Source: Balamuthia mandrillaris
Lineage: Eukaryota > Discosea > Longamoebia > Balamuthiidae
Assembly: GCA_031835245.1 (NCBI GenBank)
Contig: JAVKOQ010000067.1
Coordinates: 1-64,000 of the forward strand
DNA: 64,000 bases
Direction: 5' to 3'
Under the pieces are notes generated by a model that was not told where the DNA came from, ran no database searches, and saw nothing but the letters and a program-made list of their open reading frames with translations. The position numbers were made by a program, and so were the translations under genes. This document shows positions 22,526-34,266 of this stretch, in pieces; positions within the stretch are counted from its first letter, which is position 1; every line of letters starts with the position of its first letter.

Positions 22526-25500
22526 ATGAATCCGAACGAACTATCGTTTGACTCGCCGTTCAAGAGAACGCTTCCGTCTCGGGCGAGATCAAAGGTACTG
22601 TCGCTTTTTTTTACCTGTTTAATGATTCTTCTTTCCTCGAGAATTGCCTTTGTTCCTTCTGTTCTTCACTCTCCTGGAATAACGGGACTGAAAAGACTTT
22701 ATTCTATGGTTTGTGATGGACTACAGGATTTGGAAGAGGAGTTGGATGAATTGCGAAGACAGTTTAGCCAGAAAAAGAACCAATGCGACTCCCTGGAAGC
22801 AGAGGTTAAAGCGCTTCAAGAGGGACAAAAAAGTCATGCACAGTCTCACGAGCAAGCATTGAGAGAAGTGCGCAAGCTCTTCTCTTCTTTCCTTCTATTC
22901 TTCTCTCTCTCTCTCTCTCTCTCTCCCTCTTTCTCTTATGATGAGTTAACAAAATGCTTTTCAATAGATAACGGCACTGGAAACCAAAAATTCACAACTA
23001 TGTGAGAAAATAGAGAAGCGCGAAAAGACGTTGAAATCAAAGGAAGAGGAACTGGGGATTCTTAAGGCTCAGCTTTACAACACCACAGCTCAGAACGATC
23101 AGGAGAAAGAACACACGTCGGCTCTATCGCAAGGTAATACACCGTCTCGAAACACGTTGGCCTTTTGCTGAGTCTTGGCTTACGCTTAGCTTTTCTGCAT
23201 TTTAACAGAGCTGGTGCTATTAGCGAGCAAAACAGAGAAGGAACATGAAAAAGTAGAACATGTCGTTGCCGAGTTGAAGCGAGTACAAACTCTCTCTGTC
23301 AACTTGCAAGGACAACTTGCACAGAAGGAGGAGGAATGCGAGCACCTGAAAGGACAATTGCTCCAGACGGAGAAAGAGTTGCTGGTCAGAGACGCAGAAT
23401 ACTCCAAGAACTCCCAATCGCTGGAGCTTCACGTCGGCTCCCAGACACGAGAGCAGCAGTCACGCCTGCTTGATCTTCAAGCCCAGCTCCAAGCCCAACA
23501 GGAGGAAGCGGAGGTACAACGCAGGCAACTTTTGGGCCAACTCACAACGAGCTCCGAACAGCTCATCGACAAAGCCAACGAAGTAGAGCAACTCCATAAG
23601 GAGTTGGCGGAGCTGCAAACCAAGCTACAAAAGGCGGAGCAGTCCAGACAGAGCGAGCTGAGCGGGTTGGAGAAGGGACAGCAGGATCTTCTCGTGGCCA
23701 ATACGTTGTTGGAAAGGGAGAACAATCGTCATCAAGCATTGATAGAGGAGTTGCGTATGCAAGTGGCGGCTCTGCAAGAGCAAAAGATGGAGAGGGAGAA
23801 AGAGCTACTACAGAAGGAAAAATGCATAGAGGAATTCGCTAGGCTCCATAAGGAGCAGGAAGAGGCGTTCAAGGTGGAGCATAGGCAAATGGCCCTTTCG
23901 GAGCGTTTGCTGGATGACCAGGAGCAACTCAAGAGAGAAAATGAAAAGCTGAGGCAAACGATAAATGAGCTTCGTGGCAACGCCAACATCGCGGAGGCGG
24001 GATGGGAGGAGAAGATAAGCAAGTTGAAGGAAGATAAGAAGTGCTTAGAAAGGAGTTTAATGGAGCTGAGACAAAGCAAGGACACTCACGAGGATCAATC
24101 GAAGCATTTACGAGAACAAATGGCGGAGAAAGAGAATGCTATCCGCAACCAACGTCAAGAGATAGAGCAATTGCAGGCCACTATCCGCCAGTTGGAATCT
24201 CAGAAAAAGGATTTCTTTGGCACTGCAGCAGAGAGCAGCAAAGCGTTGAAGGATGAGTACGAGCAGAAGATGCAAAGTTTGAGGAAGGAGCGTATTGAAT
24301 TTGAACACCTTCACAAGAGTGTTCTTGCGGGCAAGGAAGATGATATTGAGCAACTAGGAAAGGAGCTGAGGGAGGAAAAGAGCAAAGTGAGAGAACTTTC
24401 GCAGCAGTTGATGGATGTTCTTGCAAAGGGCGAACAAGCTACCAAACGGGCTTCTGGAATGGAAGAAGAACATTCGGCTCTCCGTCAGCAGAACCAAAAG
24501 CTTCAGAAGGAAGTGCAGGAGCTAGAGCGACTTTTGAAGGAGATTCAGGAACGCAGCCAACACTCTCTTTCCTTTTCGGCGGAAGAAAGAGAGCAGTTGG
24601 AGAATGAGAACAATGAGCTGAAGAAGATGGTAGCGGACCAACAATGCACCATAAAGAACTACTTGACTGCCATCGAGCAGAAAAATCAACAGCTTGAAGA
24701 AATTCACACCTCTTTTGAAGCTGAGAAGAAAAGACTAGTTGCTGCGTTGGAAGAGGAAGTTGAAAAGGAGGACAATGATGCCGCAATCGCGGAAGTACGC
24801 TCCGAGAACGACGCTCTTCGCGCCAACATTGATGCGCTACGCAGCAAGCTCGAAGCCAAAGAGGAGGAAGTTGAGACCTTGAGGAAAGAAATGACCGTTG
24901 AGTTGCAACGAAGGAACCAGCATATTGAGTCCATCGAAGAAGAACTATTTGCTGCCCAAGCAGAAAAACAGCGGCTTGCTTCTGAACTTAGCGTATGTCA
25001 ACGTTGCTACTCGCTTGACTCTGTTTTATTGTTAATTTTCTCTTCTTCCATTTGGTTGAAATAGGACGCGCAGTGCAAGGCCAGCAACCTGGAATGCACG
25101 TTGGAGCGTGCAAAATACCAGGATGGTGAGCTGAGCGCTTGCAAAGAGGAGCTGGAAAAGGCTCGCAAGGCGTACGAATCCTGCGAGGAAACTCTCTCCA
25201 AAGCCAAAGAGGAGGCTCTTCTCTTGGAAGAGCGCGCTCTAAATCTCGAGCTTCAGGTCGAACGTCTCCAAACTCGTCTCGCCGAAGACAAAGAGACCCA
25301 CCAATCCGCGATCCGGGAGCTGGAGGCTGCTCGTCGACGAGAGGCAGAGGAGACTGAAGCCGCTCTTTGCGAGATGCAAGAGGAGCTCGAGAAACTGACG
25401 GCAGAGAGCAAGCAACACCCAGAACAGACCAAGTTGTTGCAGCAGCTGCAAATGCAAATCCAAGAGCAGGAGGCCGTCAGAACCAGGCAAGAGAAGCAGA

Positions 25501-28500
25501 TCCACGAGATGAATGCGATGCTCGCCGAGGCCGATGAGGTCAGTCAGGAAGCATCTCAAATGGTGGCCCGTCTTTCGGAACAAAACACCCGTTTGGAGGG
25601 CCTCGAGGAAAAGAACAACCAAATCATCGCCAGCCTTCGCACTGACTTGGAGGCGCAACAAGCTACCAACTCAAGTATGGAGCAGCAGTTGAACGAGATG
25701 AAGACTCAGTTGGAGAATGCCGTTCGTGCGGTAGAGTTGAAAAACCAACAACTCGGTGAGGTAGAAACGGAAATGGCCAACATTCAAGAAGAGTGGCTGA
25801 AGTTTGGTAACGAAAAGGAGAGTGAGATCACCGCACTGCGCAAGCAAGTCGCTGCATTGGTTGCTCAACAGCAGGAGTACAATCGCAGCTCCTCTTCAGA
25901 TACGGAGCTGACAGAACTGCGAGAGAGATTGGAGGAGATGCAACAAGCTCGAGAGAAGGCGCAGGTTGAAGCAGAGGAACGAGAGGAGGAATGTTGCGGC
26001 CTAAGGAGGTTGCAAGAGGAGCTGCAACAAAGCGGACGTTTGTTGGAAGAGCAACTACGCATTACTCGATCTCGCCTGGAAGAACAGAACTCTAGCACAC
26101 ATGACCTAGAGTTGGAGGTGGAGAGAGTCAGGGAAGAATTGTCGGTCGCTGAAAAGGCGTTGGCGGAGACGAAGCAAAAGCTGGATGACGCTTCCACTCA
26201 CAACCTGGAACTCAAAACGAGGCTCATCAACTTGGAGATTAAAGCACAACACAAACGAGACAAACATGCAGCGAGGCTCTCGGCGTTAAACCACGCCAAT
26301 CAGAAGTTGCAGGAAGAGCTGACAGAAGCGAAGGAAGTAGCTGCTGTTGCTGCGGGAGGTAATAACAATGTCACTCGGGAGGAGTATGATGCTATTAGAG
26401 AGGAGCTTTTCGCCAAAAAGAACGAGATGGAGCGAATGAAGAGCTGTTGCGACGAGTTGGAGCGAAATGTGGAGCGATTGAAGGAAGAAAGGATGCGGCT
26501 CGAGGGGAAAGTACAAGAGATTCAGGTGCGTATTTTTTTTTTCCATAAGTATTTAGATTCGTCTAATCTTCTGTCTCTTGTTCCTTTTACCTAGTCTTCA
26601 CTTGCTGAAGATCGCGCAACGAATGAAGAGAAGAAAGAAGAGTATGAGTCTACCATCCGCGAATTACGTGACAATTTGGTTCAACTCCAACAAGCCGCCA
26701 AGCAAGAAAAAGAGGCCGATGCCATGTTGCGCTCCATGACTGAGTCGTTGCTCCAAAAGACGGAAGAGGCGGACCATTTCCGGCAACTAATGGAAGAGAA
26801 GGAGGCAAGAGTCTCGGAATTGGAACAGGAGCGTGAAAGTGCAGCCAACCGAGTCAAGAGCTTGCAGAGCGAGAAGGAGCGGTTGGAGGAGGCGCTTCAG
26901 CAACGTGAAACTAACTTTTTGGAACTGAATCATAACGCAGAGAAGGAAAAGGAAGTTCTCTGTCGAAGGCTGGAAGAGGAATGTACGGAGAAGGAGAGCG
27001 CTGCAGCCCAAATGAAACTGATAAAGAAGGCTTGGGATGAGCTCATGGACGAGCATAACACACTCCGGAAGCGGTACGAAGCCGTCTCCCAAGAAATGGA
27101 GCAACTGAAAACACAGCATCAGAATGCTCTGGTCGAATTGGAGCGACACCAACGAGAAAGAGACCAGCAAGAGAAAGAGAATGTAGATTCCTCTTCAGTA
27201 CCTTTTTCTGTTGTGGCAGAGCTGGAAGCCACAATCGCTCAGTTCAAGAGCGACCTCGCCAAGAAGAGCAAGGAATGCGAGGCATGGAAGAAACAAGCCA
27301 CCGAAGGTTCCCAAAAGATCCATGAGGAGCTCGCCGAAATCGAGGCATGTCTTCAGTCCCTACACAAGGAGCGAAACCAGGCCCTCGCCAATTTGAAGGA
27401 GAAGGAGGACGAGGTCTCGCGTCTCACGGAGCAAAACGTGGAAATCGCACGCAACCTCCAGAAACACATTCTCGCCCTGCAGAGTAAGAGCTCCGAAACG
27501 GAGAGCATTCATGTCAAGCTGTCGGAGAGTGAGCGACTGCAGTCGGTGTTGAGAGAGCAAGTGGCGGCATTGACGAGACAACTGGAGCACGCTTCTTCAC
27601 AGGAAAGGCAAGCGAAAGAGGACAAGGGAAAGGAGAGAAAGCTGGCCGCTCAAGTGAATTCTTTGGAGGAATCGCTGCAAGAGAAATCGAGGCAATGCGA
27701 AACTCTTGCGCAACAATTGGAAGAGCAGAGAAAGAAGAGTTCCACAAAGGCGAAGGAAGATGCTAAGGAAGACAGCAGAGGAGAAAGAGAAGAATTGACC
27801 AAGTTATTGAAGCAGAAGGAGGAGGAGGTGGCGGAGATGGCTATGCGCTACGATGAGCTTATCGCCAAGAACAGAAAGTTTGAGAAGCAGATGGCTCAAT
27901 TGGACTCCAAAGTGAAGCGACTGCAGAGGCAGCTCAATAAGGCCAAATCAGTTATTACCTCGGAAGACAACAATGCTCCTTCCTCTTCTTCCACGAAAGT
28001 GGAGAGCGAGGAGGAAGAAAAGAAGAGCGCGCCCACAACCCTTCCTCCCAGTCGCATCCCGAAGCCTTCTTCAGCTTCTCACCGAACAGAACAGATCATG
28101 ATGATGCAGCAACGAGTCGGAACTCCAACAAGAGAGAAACCGATATACAAGCCAGCTTCTCACACAACCACTCTGGCATCACCGCTTCCTTCTTCATCTA
28201 AACACGTTATTCACAGCCCGTTTGCTGTTTCTTCTTCTTCTTTGCAAAGTCCTCAAAAGCGGCCTCCATCTGCAAAGAGAGCCAGAAAAGACTCCATCTC
28301 CTCTTCTTCTTCATCATCCGAAAAACGGTCTCTGTCTCATAAAGAAAATGTTCCGTTGACAACGCAGGATGCTGCTTTGTTGTCTGGTCGAGGGTTGAGA
28401 AAGACGCATCGCCTGAGCAAAGGTGGCACCTCTCTCATCAACGCATCCACAAACATACCATCCTCTTCGTCCTCATCCGCTGCTTCCGCTTGTGGAGCGG

Positions 28501-28619
28501 CAGCAGCAGCCACAACCATGCAATCATCCTCCTCATCGGTGTCAAAGAAGCGCCCGCGGAAGAGTATATCGTCCGTCGGTGCCCCTACCGCTGAAGATGG
28601 CAATTGTCCTGTTCAATAA
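22526..28619 (+). CDS. Very large coiled-coil protein with SxIP, KEN box and basic tail
   Basis: Six exons: 22526-22594, 22727-22867, 22968-23133, 23209-24992, 25065-26525, 26595-28619; 1881 residues. Residues about 25-1670 are almost unbroken heptad-pattern coiled coil rich in Glu, Gln, Lys and Leu, with no catalytic domain. The C-terminal 200 residues are disordered, Ser-rich and basic. They contain SRIP (residue about 1693) in a Pro/Ser/basic setting, a bipartite nuclear signal KRPPSAKRARKD (about 1762) and a KEN box with flanking His (about 1790-1792). SxIP motifs bind EB-type plus-end proteins, and KEN boxes are recognised by APC/C. This fits a spindle, centrosome or nuclear-envelope scaffold, as in golgins, TPR or NuMA-like proteins, but I cannot assign a family. 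Function is inference from motifs. Confidence 0.85.
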
Positions 28620-29218
28620 ATTAAAAAAAATAAAAACAAACATTTAAAACCCCTTCACGGTAGAGCAAGGAGGCCAGCGAGCCAGAACCTTGGCCGAAAC
28701 ACTTGTTGCCAGTGTTTTTTTTTAGAAGATGTGCAAGGTAACGTCGTTGGGTGAACGCGTGCTGTTTTTTTTTGAAATCCACCACAGAAGCTTTCCGTTT
28801 GCTTTCCTTTTATTAACCTGTTGCTGTTTTTGCGCTGTTTCGGTATTACGGTATTACTGTTTTAATGAGTGTTGGTTTAAATAAGTTTTTTGCCGTCTCA
28901 TTACTTTTGCTGGAGTAAACAGTTTGGTCTCTTCCCTGTTGATCATTAGCAGTGTTGTGCAGCGACAATCACTCACCAACCCTAGTTTGCCGCTTTGTTT
29001 GTGCGCTTTGCTTTCCTAGGGATTCATCAAAAAGTAAAATAGCCTATTGCGCATGTTCGCCTCTTGCCACAGGAACCTGATGAACCGGAAACGACCTCAT
29101 TTCGACTCCTTCTCACACTATGCCGTAACGGACGTTAAGGCTTGTGATTCCCTTCAACTCATTACTTGAAACACACCACACCAACAAGACACACAGGGAG
29201 ACCAGCAGCAGCAAAAGA
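28620..29218 (+). other. Intergenic, large coiled-coil gene to Frizzled-like gene
   Basis: AATAAA overlaps the stop of the upstream gene (28615 on) and a second AATAAAA follows. The rest shows no coding frame, no GTCGAC and no clear TATA. It should hold the Frizzled-like promoter. Confidence 0.5.
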
Positions 29219-30783
29219 ATGGTGGTGAAGCAGAGCAGCAGGGATCTGTTTCTGTTGGTGGTGAGCACTTCTTTGGTGCTTTCTTGCCTCAACTCTCAGT
29301 TTGTACTGTTAGTAAATGCCCAAACGTGTGAACCATGGAATGGGCTTCCGGAGTTATGCAGCAAGTTACCTGGTTATTCTGGTACCATCTCTCTTGTTCT
29401 CCTGTCAGTTGAACACCTCCCCTTTAACCCTCTCTTTCATCCTCAGCCGAAAAGGTCTGGATTTATCTTCCTGCGAACACATCCCTCTCATACCATCAAA
29501 CAGTGGTGAGTACCTACATCAACATTTTCGGTTCCGCCACCTTCAACGACCCATTTGCGGAGTACTGCAACAACCGCTACCTCATGTTGGCATGTGCCTC
29601 CTTTCTGAGGCCCTGCGAGACCGCCATCGACGCAGCAACCGGAGAGACGGTTCCGTTGCTGATCCCTCGACAACCCTGTCGGGACCTCTGCTTGGAGTAC
29701 AACATTCCTGAATGTAAAGTTGTGGCGAATGGAGTCGGTGTTCGTCCTGGTGAAGGCTTGTATTATCCTCCTGGCTACGATGCTCCAATTTCTTGCTTCA
29801 ACGAGACAGAACGCAATGGCGTTCCGTTCTACCTGGATGGGAATGCTACCAATACGGTAAACATAGGCCAGTGGTTAAAGGATGAAGACATTCCTGACGG
29901 AAGGAGTGCAGACGAGGAATTCAACATGACGTGTAACGCCATGACCATTAATGATTTTGTGGGTTTGACCTGTGAGGAACCCCTAGAGATGGATAGCGCT
30001 AACAACCGCTGTGCTTTCGAGTGCCCGTTGCCAGCATACAGCGAGGAGCAATATGACAACATCAAGATTATCCAGCTGACCTTTGGGTGGCTGTCTTGGG
30101 TTCGTTTGCTTTATTTTCTCGTGCTCTCGTTAACATATTTATGCTCTCTCCTTACCCTTTCCCTTTCCCTCTCCCTCTCCGTCTCCCTCTTCTCTTGGTT
30201 TCAATTAACGTTGTGCCCTTGTAGGTGGGTAGTTTGTTAGTAGCGCTATCTTACGCAGTTCATCCAAAGCTTCGGTCTTTTCCTGCCAATCTCATCCTAA
30301 TGACCTCAGTGGCCACCAACATTGCCACATTTGCCCTTATCCTTCCTTCCTTTGCTACCTATGAAAAGACGTGGTGTGGGGTGGATGGAGCCTATCTCGT
30401 TCCCTCGATGATAGTGGATTACGACGTGGTAGCATTTTTCAAGATAGAAGAATTGTTAGTAAAGAGCGAGTTGTGCAGCTTTCAAGGATTTGTGTTGATG
30501 TTTGGATTCTTATCAACGACCATGTGGTGGGTCATTATTTCGTTCAACATGTTCCTCACCGTACGTGCTTCTTCTGTTTCGTCCTGTCGGGACCTTTATT
30601 AACCTTGGTTTTGCATATGTTCATTTCCCAAAGGTGTATTTTAAAAACAAACTGCCCAACAGCAAAGCATGGGATGTGGGATTGCAGGTGGCCTATCATG
30701 TGGTTGGATGGGCGCTGCCGTTCGTACTAACCCTCGTTCCAACAGCTGCGGACCGAATGGCCTTTGGTCCTGGAGACACCTTG

Positions 30784-30834
<51 letters not shown>

Positions 30835-31469
30835 CTCTGGGCACTTTATTCATAACTGCGCATTACAGTTGCTTTGTATCACCGGAGGACAACAGAGCAT
30901 ATTTTATCACCTTCTGGGCGTTGCCAGTGGCCCTAGCTCTTATCATTGGCCTCATCCTGTTCATCGCCGCCATCGGACGGATCCTCTACTTTGCTGTCTC
31001 CTTGGGAGAAGGCAAGAAGGCCTGCGTCACGTACTATCGCCTCGGGCTGTTCATCTTGATTTTCATGATAGTCTACGCTTTCATCTTCGCCTACACGCTT
31101 CGTGTCTCCACCAACGAGGACACCATTGAGGACGGCTATAGCACCTACTTTGAGTGCTTGGTCTCTCCCATTGCTGTGCGTGACAACTCCTTGGTGGAGG
31201 ACTGCACGCTGGGCGACGACGTGAGCAACTATCACTTGGCCGCATTGAAAGGCTTTGCCTATGCTGTCTTGGGCTTCCTGTTGTTCCTGAACTTTTGCGT
31301 GTCGGAGGCAGTGGGCAAGATGTGGTGGAAGCTCTTCAAGGGATTTGCTCGTGGTACGTTCCCTTCTTCCTTAATGCCCACCGAGACGAGCCGGAAGAGC
31401 AAGAGCAAGACCAAGACCAAGACAACGGACAAGCTAACCATGTCGATGGAAAGCGTTGTGGAGCCATAA
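29219..31469 (+). CDS. Frizzled/Smoothened-like seven-helix receptor
   Basis: Five exons: 29219-29381, 29504-30099, 30225-30560, 30634-30782, 30869-31469; 614 residues. A signal peptide (about residues 1-35) precedes a Cys-rich Frizzled CRD (about 37-150): TCEPWNGLPELC, EYCNNRYLMLACASFLRPC and the PCRDLCLEY block. A second extracellular Cys region (MTC, LTC, CAFECP) follows, then seven hydrophobic helices. These carry Frizzled-type landmarks: HPKLRSFPANLI, a Trp-Cys in the first loop, CSFQGFVLMFGFLSTTMWWVIISFN, and GWALPFVLTLV. Dictyostelids and other amoebozoans carry such Frizzled/Smoothened-like receptors without canonical Wnt. The cytoplasmic tail is a Lys/Thr/Ser-rich stretch, and I see no KTxxxW motif. 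It converges with a Cys-rich gene, 31 bases between stops. Confidence 0.9.
30787..30832 (+). repeat. (CT)n in intron 4 of the Frizzled-like gene
   Basis: About 23 CT units in an 86-base intron, directly after the donor. Pyrimidine on the sense strand. Confidence 0.95.
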
Positions 31470-31500
31470 TATAAAGTTTATGTACAAAGAAAGTTTAAAC

Positions 31501-31947
31501 TTAGTCAGTGTACCACCAAGTCCGCGAGTACTTTCCTCCGCCGCAGTCGTCGCACGGGCCACACGCCCAGCTGCACCAATAGGGTCCAATGCGGAGTACA
31601 TCAGGCCAGAGGAACGACAAGGGGAGGAGTATCGGATAGCAAACACACATGGCGTCCGCTTCGTCTGCTCCCGTCCGGCAACAGAAGTTGCGACCACAAC
31701 AAACGTCCCTGTTTTCGGGCTCCGGGGCACCACCGCACACCCCACAATAGGGAATGGGCGGTCCGATCATGGTGTCGCCCATGATGTCCATGGTTCCCAG
31801 GGTCACCAGAGGGCAGCAGCCGGGGATGTAAAGCGGCGCAATGCTTTGATCTGTGACTGAAAGTTTCAAACCACCAATCAAAAATCAAAACAGAGGCTTA
31901 AACTTACCATAAAAAGGCCTTTTCTGTTGTCTTTTTCTTTGTCTCAT
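31501..31947 (-). CDS. Small cysteine-rich protein, unknown function
   Basis: Two exons, 31908-31947 and 31501-31856, give 131 residues. The first exon (MRQRKRQQKRPF) is strongly basic. It is followed by 14 cysteines, mostly in pairs: GCC, YCGVC, VCC, FCC, MCVC, then WC, AC, PC and DC, ending in an Arg-Trp-Trp-Tyr tail. There is no signal peptide. A hydrophobic stretch (YPILLPLSFLWP) lies between Cys groups. The pairing resembles metal-binding or PLAC8-like Cys-rich proteins, but the PLAC8 pattern is not present, so I do not assign it. An unspliced alternative would start at 31881. The splice form is preferred because it puts the start 21 bases from GTCGAC (31968-31973). Confidence 0.7.
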
Positions 31948-32232
31948 CTCTAGCAGAGATCTTTCACGTCGACAAAAATTCATTGCTCCGCTTTAGCCGG
32001 GGATGCCTTCATCTTGGTCCCTTGCTTGCATTACCGACCCTTTCAATTTTTGATTTTTGATTGGCGATTGGTTGAGATCAACAATCTTTCAATCGAAATT
32101 TCATTTACGTTATCTTGGAATTTCATTCACTTTTCTCTCAGTTTTATCCAAATTTTATTGAAAAAATAAAAAAATAAAATAGAAAAAAATAACAAAATAA
32201 ACAAAACAAAAAGCTACACACACACACAAAAC
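31948..32232. promoter_or_regulatory. Divergent promoter, Cys-rich gene and CBS gene
   Basis: 285 bases with GTCGAC (31968-31973) preceded on the minus strand by a T-run, CCGCTTT (31988-31994), and two inverted CCAAT boxes (GATTGG and CGATTGG near 32060-32073). CCGCTTT and CCAAT also occur together upstream of the hAT-like gene. After about 32155 the sequence is A-rich up to the CBS start. Confidence 0.55.
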
Positions 32233-33877
32233 ATGGAAGCCAAAACAGGAGAGAAGAGGAAAAAGCCAGAGACCGATGACGGTGGGGCCACAAAGGGGCA
32301 AGCCAAAGCAGAGAAAGGAAAAGGGACAGCAAAGGGAGAGGTTGCAGCTTCATCCTCCTCCACCAAACGGGCCAGAAACTATCACACCTGGACGGAACTG
32401 CTGGAGAACACGCCCGTGGTCGAGGTGTGCCCCAAATCCAAGCCGTTGATCGTTCTGCAGGCCACAACCACCTTGGAAACAGCTCTATCGGTACCCATTG
32501 CTCTGCCATGTTTTTTTTGTTTTTTTTTTTAATTTTTTGCTTTTGCTTTTATTTTATTTATATTTTTTTGTTATATTATTTATTTACCCAATTTTATTTA
32601 TTTTTTATTTTATTTTTTTGAAAAGCATTTCTCTTCTTCTTTTCTTTTCTATTTTTCTCCTCACAAAAAAAAAAATAATAATTTTTATTTTTAAAAAAAC
32701 AGACATTGGCAGAGAACAACATTCTGTCGGCGCCGGTGGTGGAGAGCAAAGAGAAGCCCGATTTCTTGGGGTTTGTGGACGTGCTAGACGTGACAGGCTA
32801 TGTGGTTCGTTCCTGGAGGCACAATCCCGACAGGTTTGACGACGCTGACTTTGTGAAGCAAAACCTCTTCCAGGAGCACATTCGCAAAGTTTTGAGTAGG
32901 ATTGTTGCTCTGCTTTCTTCCTTTCTTCTCTCGATCATTCTTCATTCTTTCTTCTCCTTTTCTTTCTTCTTTCTTCTTTCAAAACGTCATTCTTTCTTCA
33001 CTCTCTGGTTGAGATGATAACACTAACCTTTCTCTTTTTATGTTATAGACTTTTCTCGAGTGGATGATGCTGTAGTCATTGATGAGGCATCCAGCGTTGC
33101 GGATGCGATTCGCGTGTTCACCGACCCGGAAAAGTATCACCACCATCACAGAGGAAGCGTTCATAGGATCGCCTTGATGAATGCCGAAACCAAAGCCATC
33201 ACCAATATCGTCAGTCAGTCCGATATCATCGCTTTCGCCCACCGCAATTCTGACTTGTTGCCGAATGTACTTTCTCACTTCTCTTTCTTGTTTCAGTATA
33301 TTTAAGACTGACTTTGTTGTTTAAAAAAATGACAGGCAAACAAGACCTTGGAGGAGTTGCGAGTAATGCACGCTAACATCTTGGTCCGCGTTGACAGTCC
33401 TTTCATAGACGCGCTTGAGATCCTTTATATGAACCGAGTAAGTGGCATATGCCTGGTCGACCAGGAGTCCAGGGTCTCTGGCAATCTGAGTGCCAGCGAT
33501 CTCAGAGTTTGTTGCTCTTCATTCATTTTATGGTTTTTCTTACTTGCTAATGGATAGCTTTTTTTGAACCAACCAGAGCATTACACCTGATTCGTTCAAG
33601 TTCTTCCTTGGCTCCACGCTCCAGTTTCTGGTGAAAGGCACAAAGGTATTCACCATCTTCCTCGTTACTTTAGTTACTCGCTTCAAACACTCAAGTGCTT
33701 CTCTCATTTTAGAGCAAGCTGGGTGCTCCGGTATCTTGCCAACGAAACACCGCTTTGAAGGACGCTCTGGCACTGCTGGTGGAAAACCACGTGCATCGCA
33801 TCTTTGTGGTGGATCGTAATGATCATACGCAAGGCGTAGTTACCCTCTCTGACCTCCTTCCACTCATGCGGGCTTGA
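32233..33877 (+). CDS. Four-CBS-domain protein (AMPK-gamma/SNF4-like)
   Basis: Six exons: 32233-32490, 32703-32895, 33049-33266, 33336-33506, 33577-33645, 33713-33877; 357 residues. A Lys-rich, probably disordered N-terminus (1-48) precedes four CBS repeats, i.e. two Bateman modules. Repeat landmarks are ILSAPVVESKEKPDFLGFVDVLDV, HRIALMNAETK-ITNIVSQSDII, VSGICLVDQESRVSGNLSASDL and HVHRIFVVDRNDHTQGVVTLSDLLP. CBS pairs bind adenine nucleotides or related ligands. The architecture is that of AMPK gamma, plant PV42/CBSX or other regulatory proteins, and the order alone cannot decide between them. A HHHH run lies in repeat 2. Intron 1 is a T-rich 212-base stretch. It converges with the GNAT-PX gene across a GAA-type microsatellite. 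Confidence 0.87.
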
Positions 33878-33910
33878 CTTTAAATAAACAGTTAAAAGAA
33901 TAAAGGCTTT

Positions 33911-34218
33911 TGTCGAAGAAGAACAAGAAGAAGAAGAAGAAGAAGAAGAAGAAGAAGAAGAAGAACAAGAAGAAGAAGAAGAAGAAGAAGAAGAAGAAGA
34001 AGAAGAAGAAGAAGAACAAGAACAAGAAGAACAAGAAGAACAAGAAGAAGAAGAAGAAGAAGAAGAAGAAGAACAAGAACAAGAAGAAGAAGAAGAAGAA
34101 GAAGAAGAACAAGAACAAGAAGAACAAGAGAAGAAGAAGAAGAAGAAGAAGAAGAAGAACAAGAACAAGAACAAGAACAAGAACAAGAAGAAGAACAAGA
34201 ACAAGAAGACCAAGAACA
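33911..34218. repeat. (GAA/GAACAA)n microsatellite between convergent genes
   Basis: About 300 bases of interleaved AAG and AAGAAC units between the stops of the CBS and GNAT-PX genes. Purine-rich on the plus strand, so it would be read as purine in the CBS 3' UTR and as TTC/GTTCTT in that of GNAT-PX. Confidence 0.95.
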
Positions 34219-34266
34219 AAAAACATCGCTATTTGTGTTTTAGTTGATTAGCTTTATAAAAGTGGG

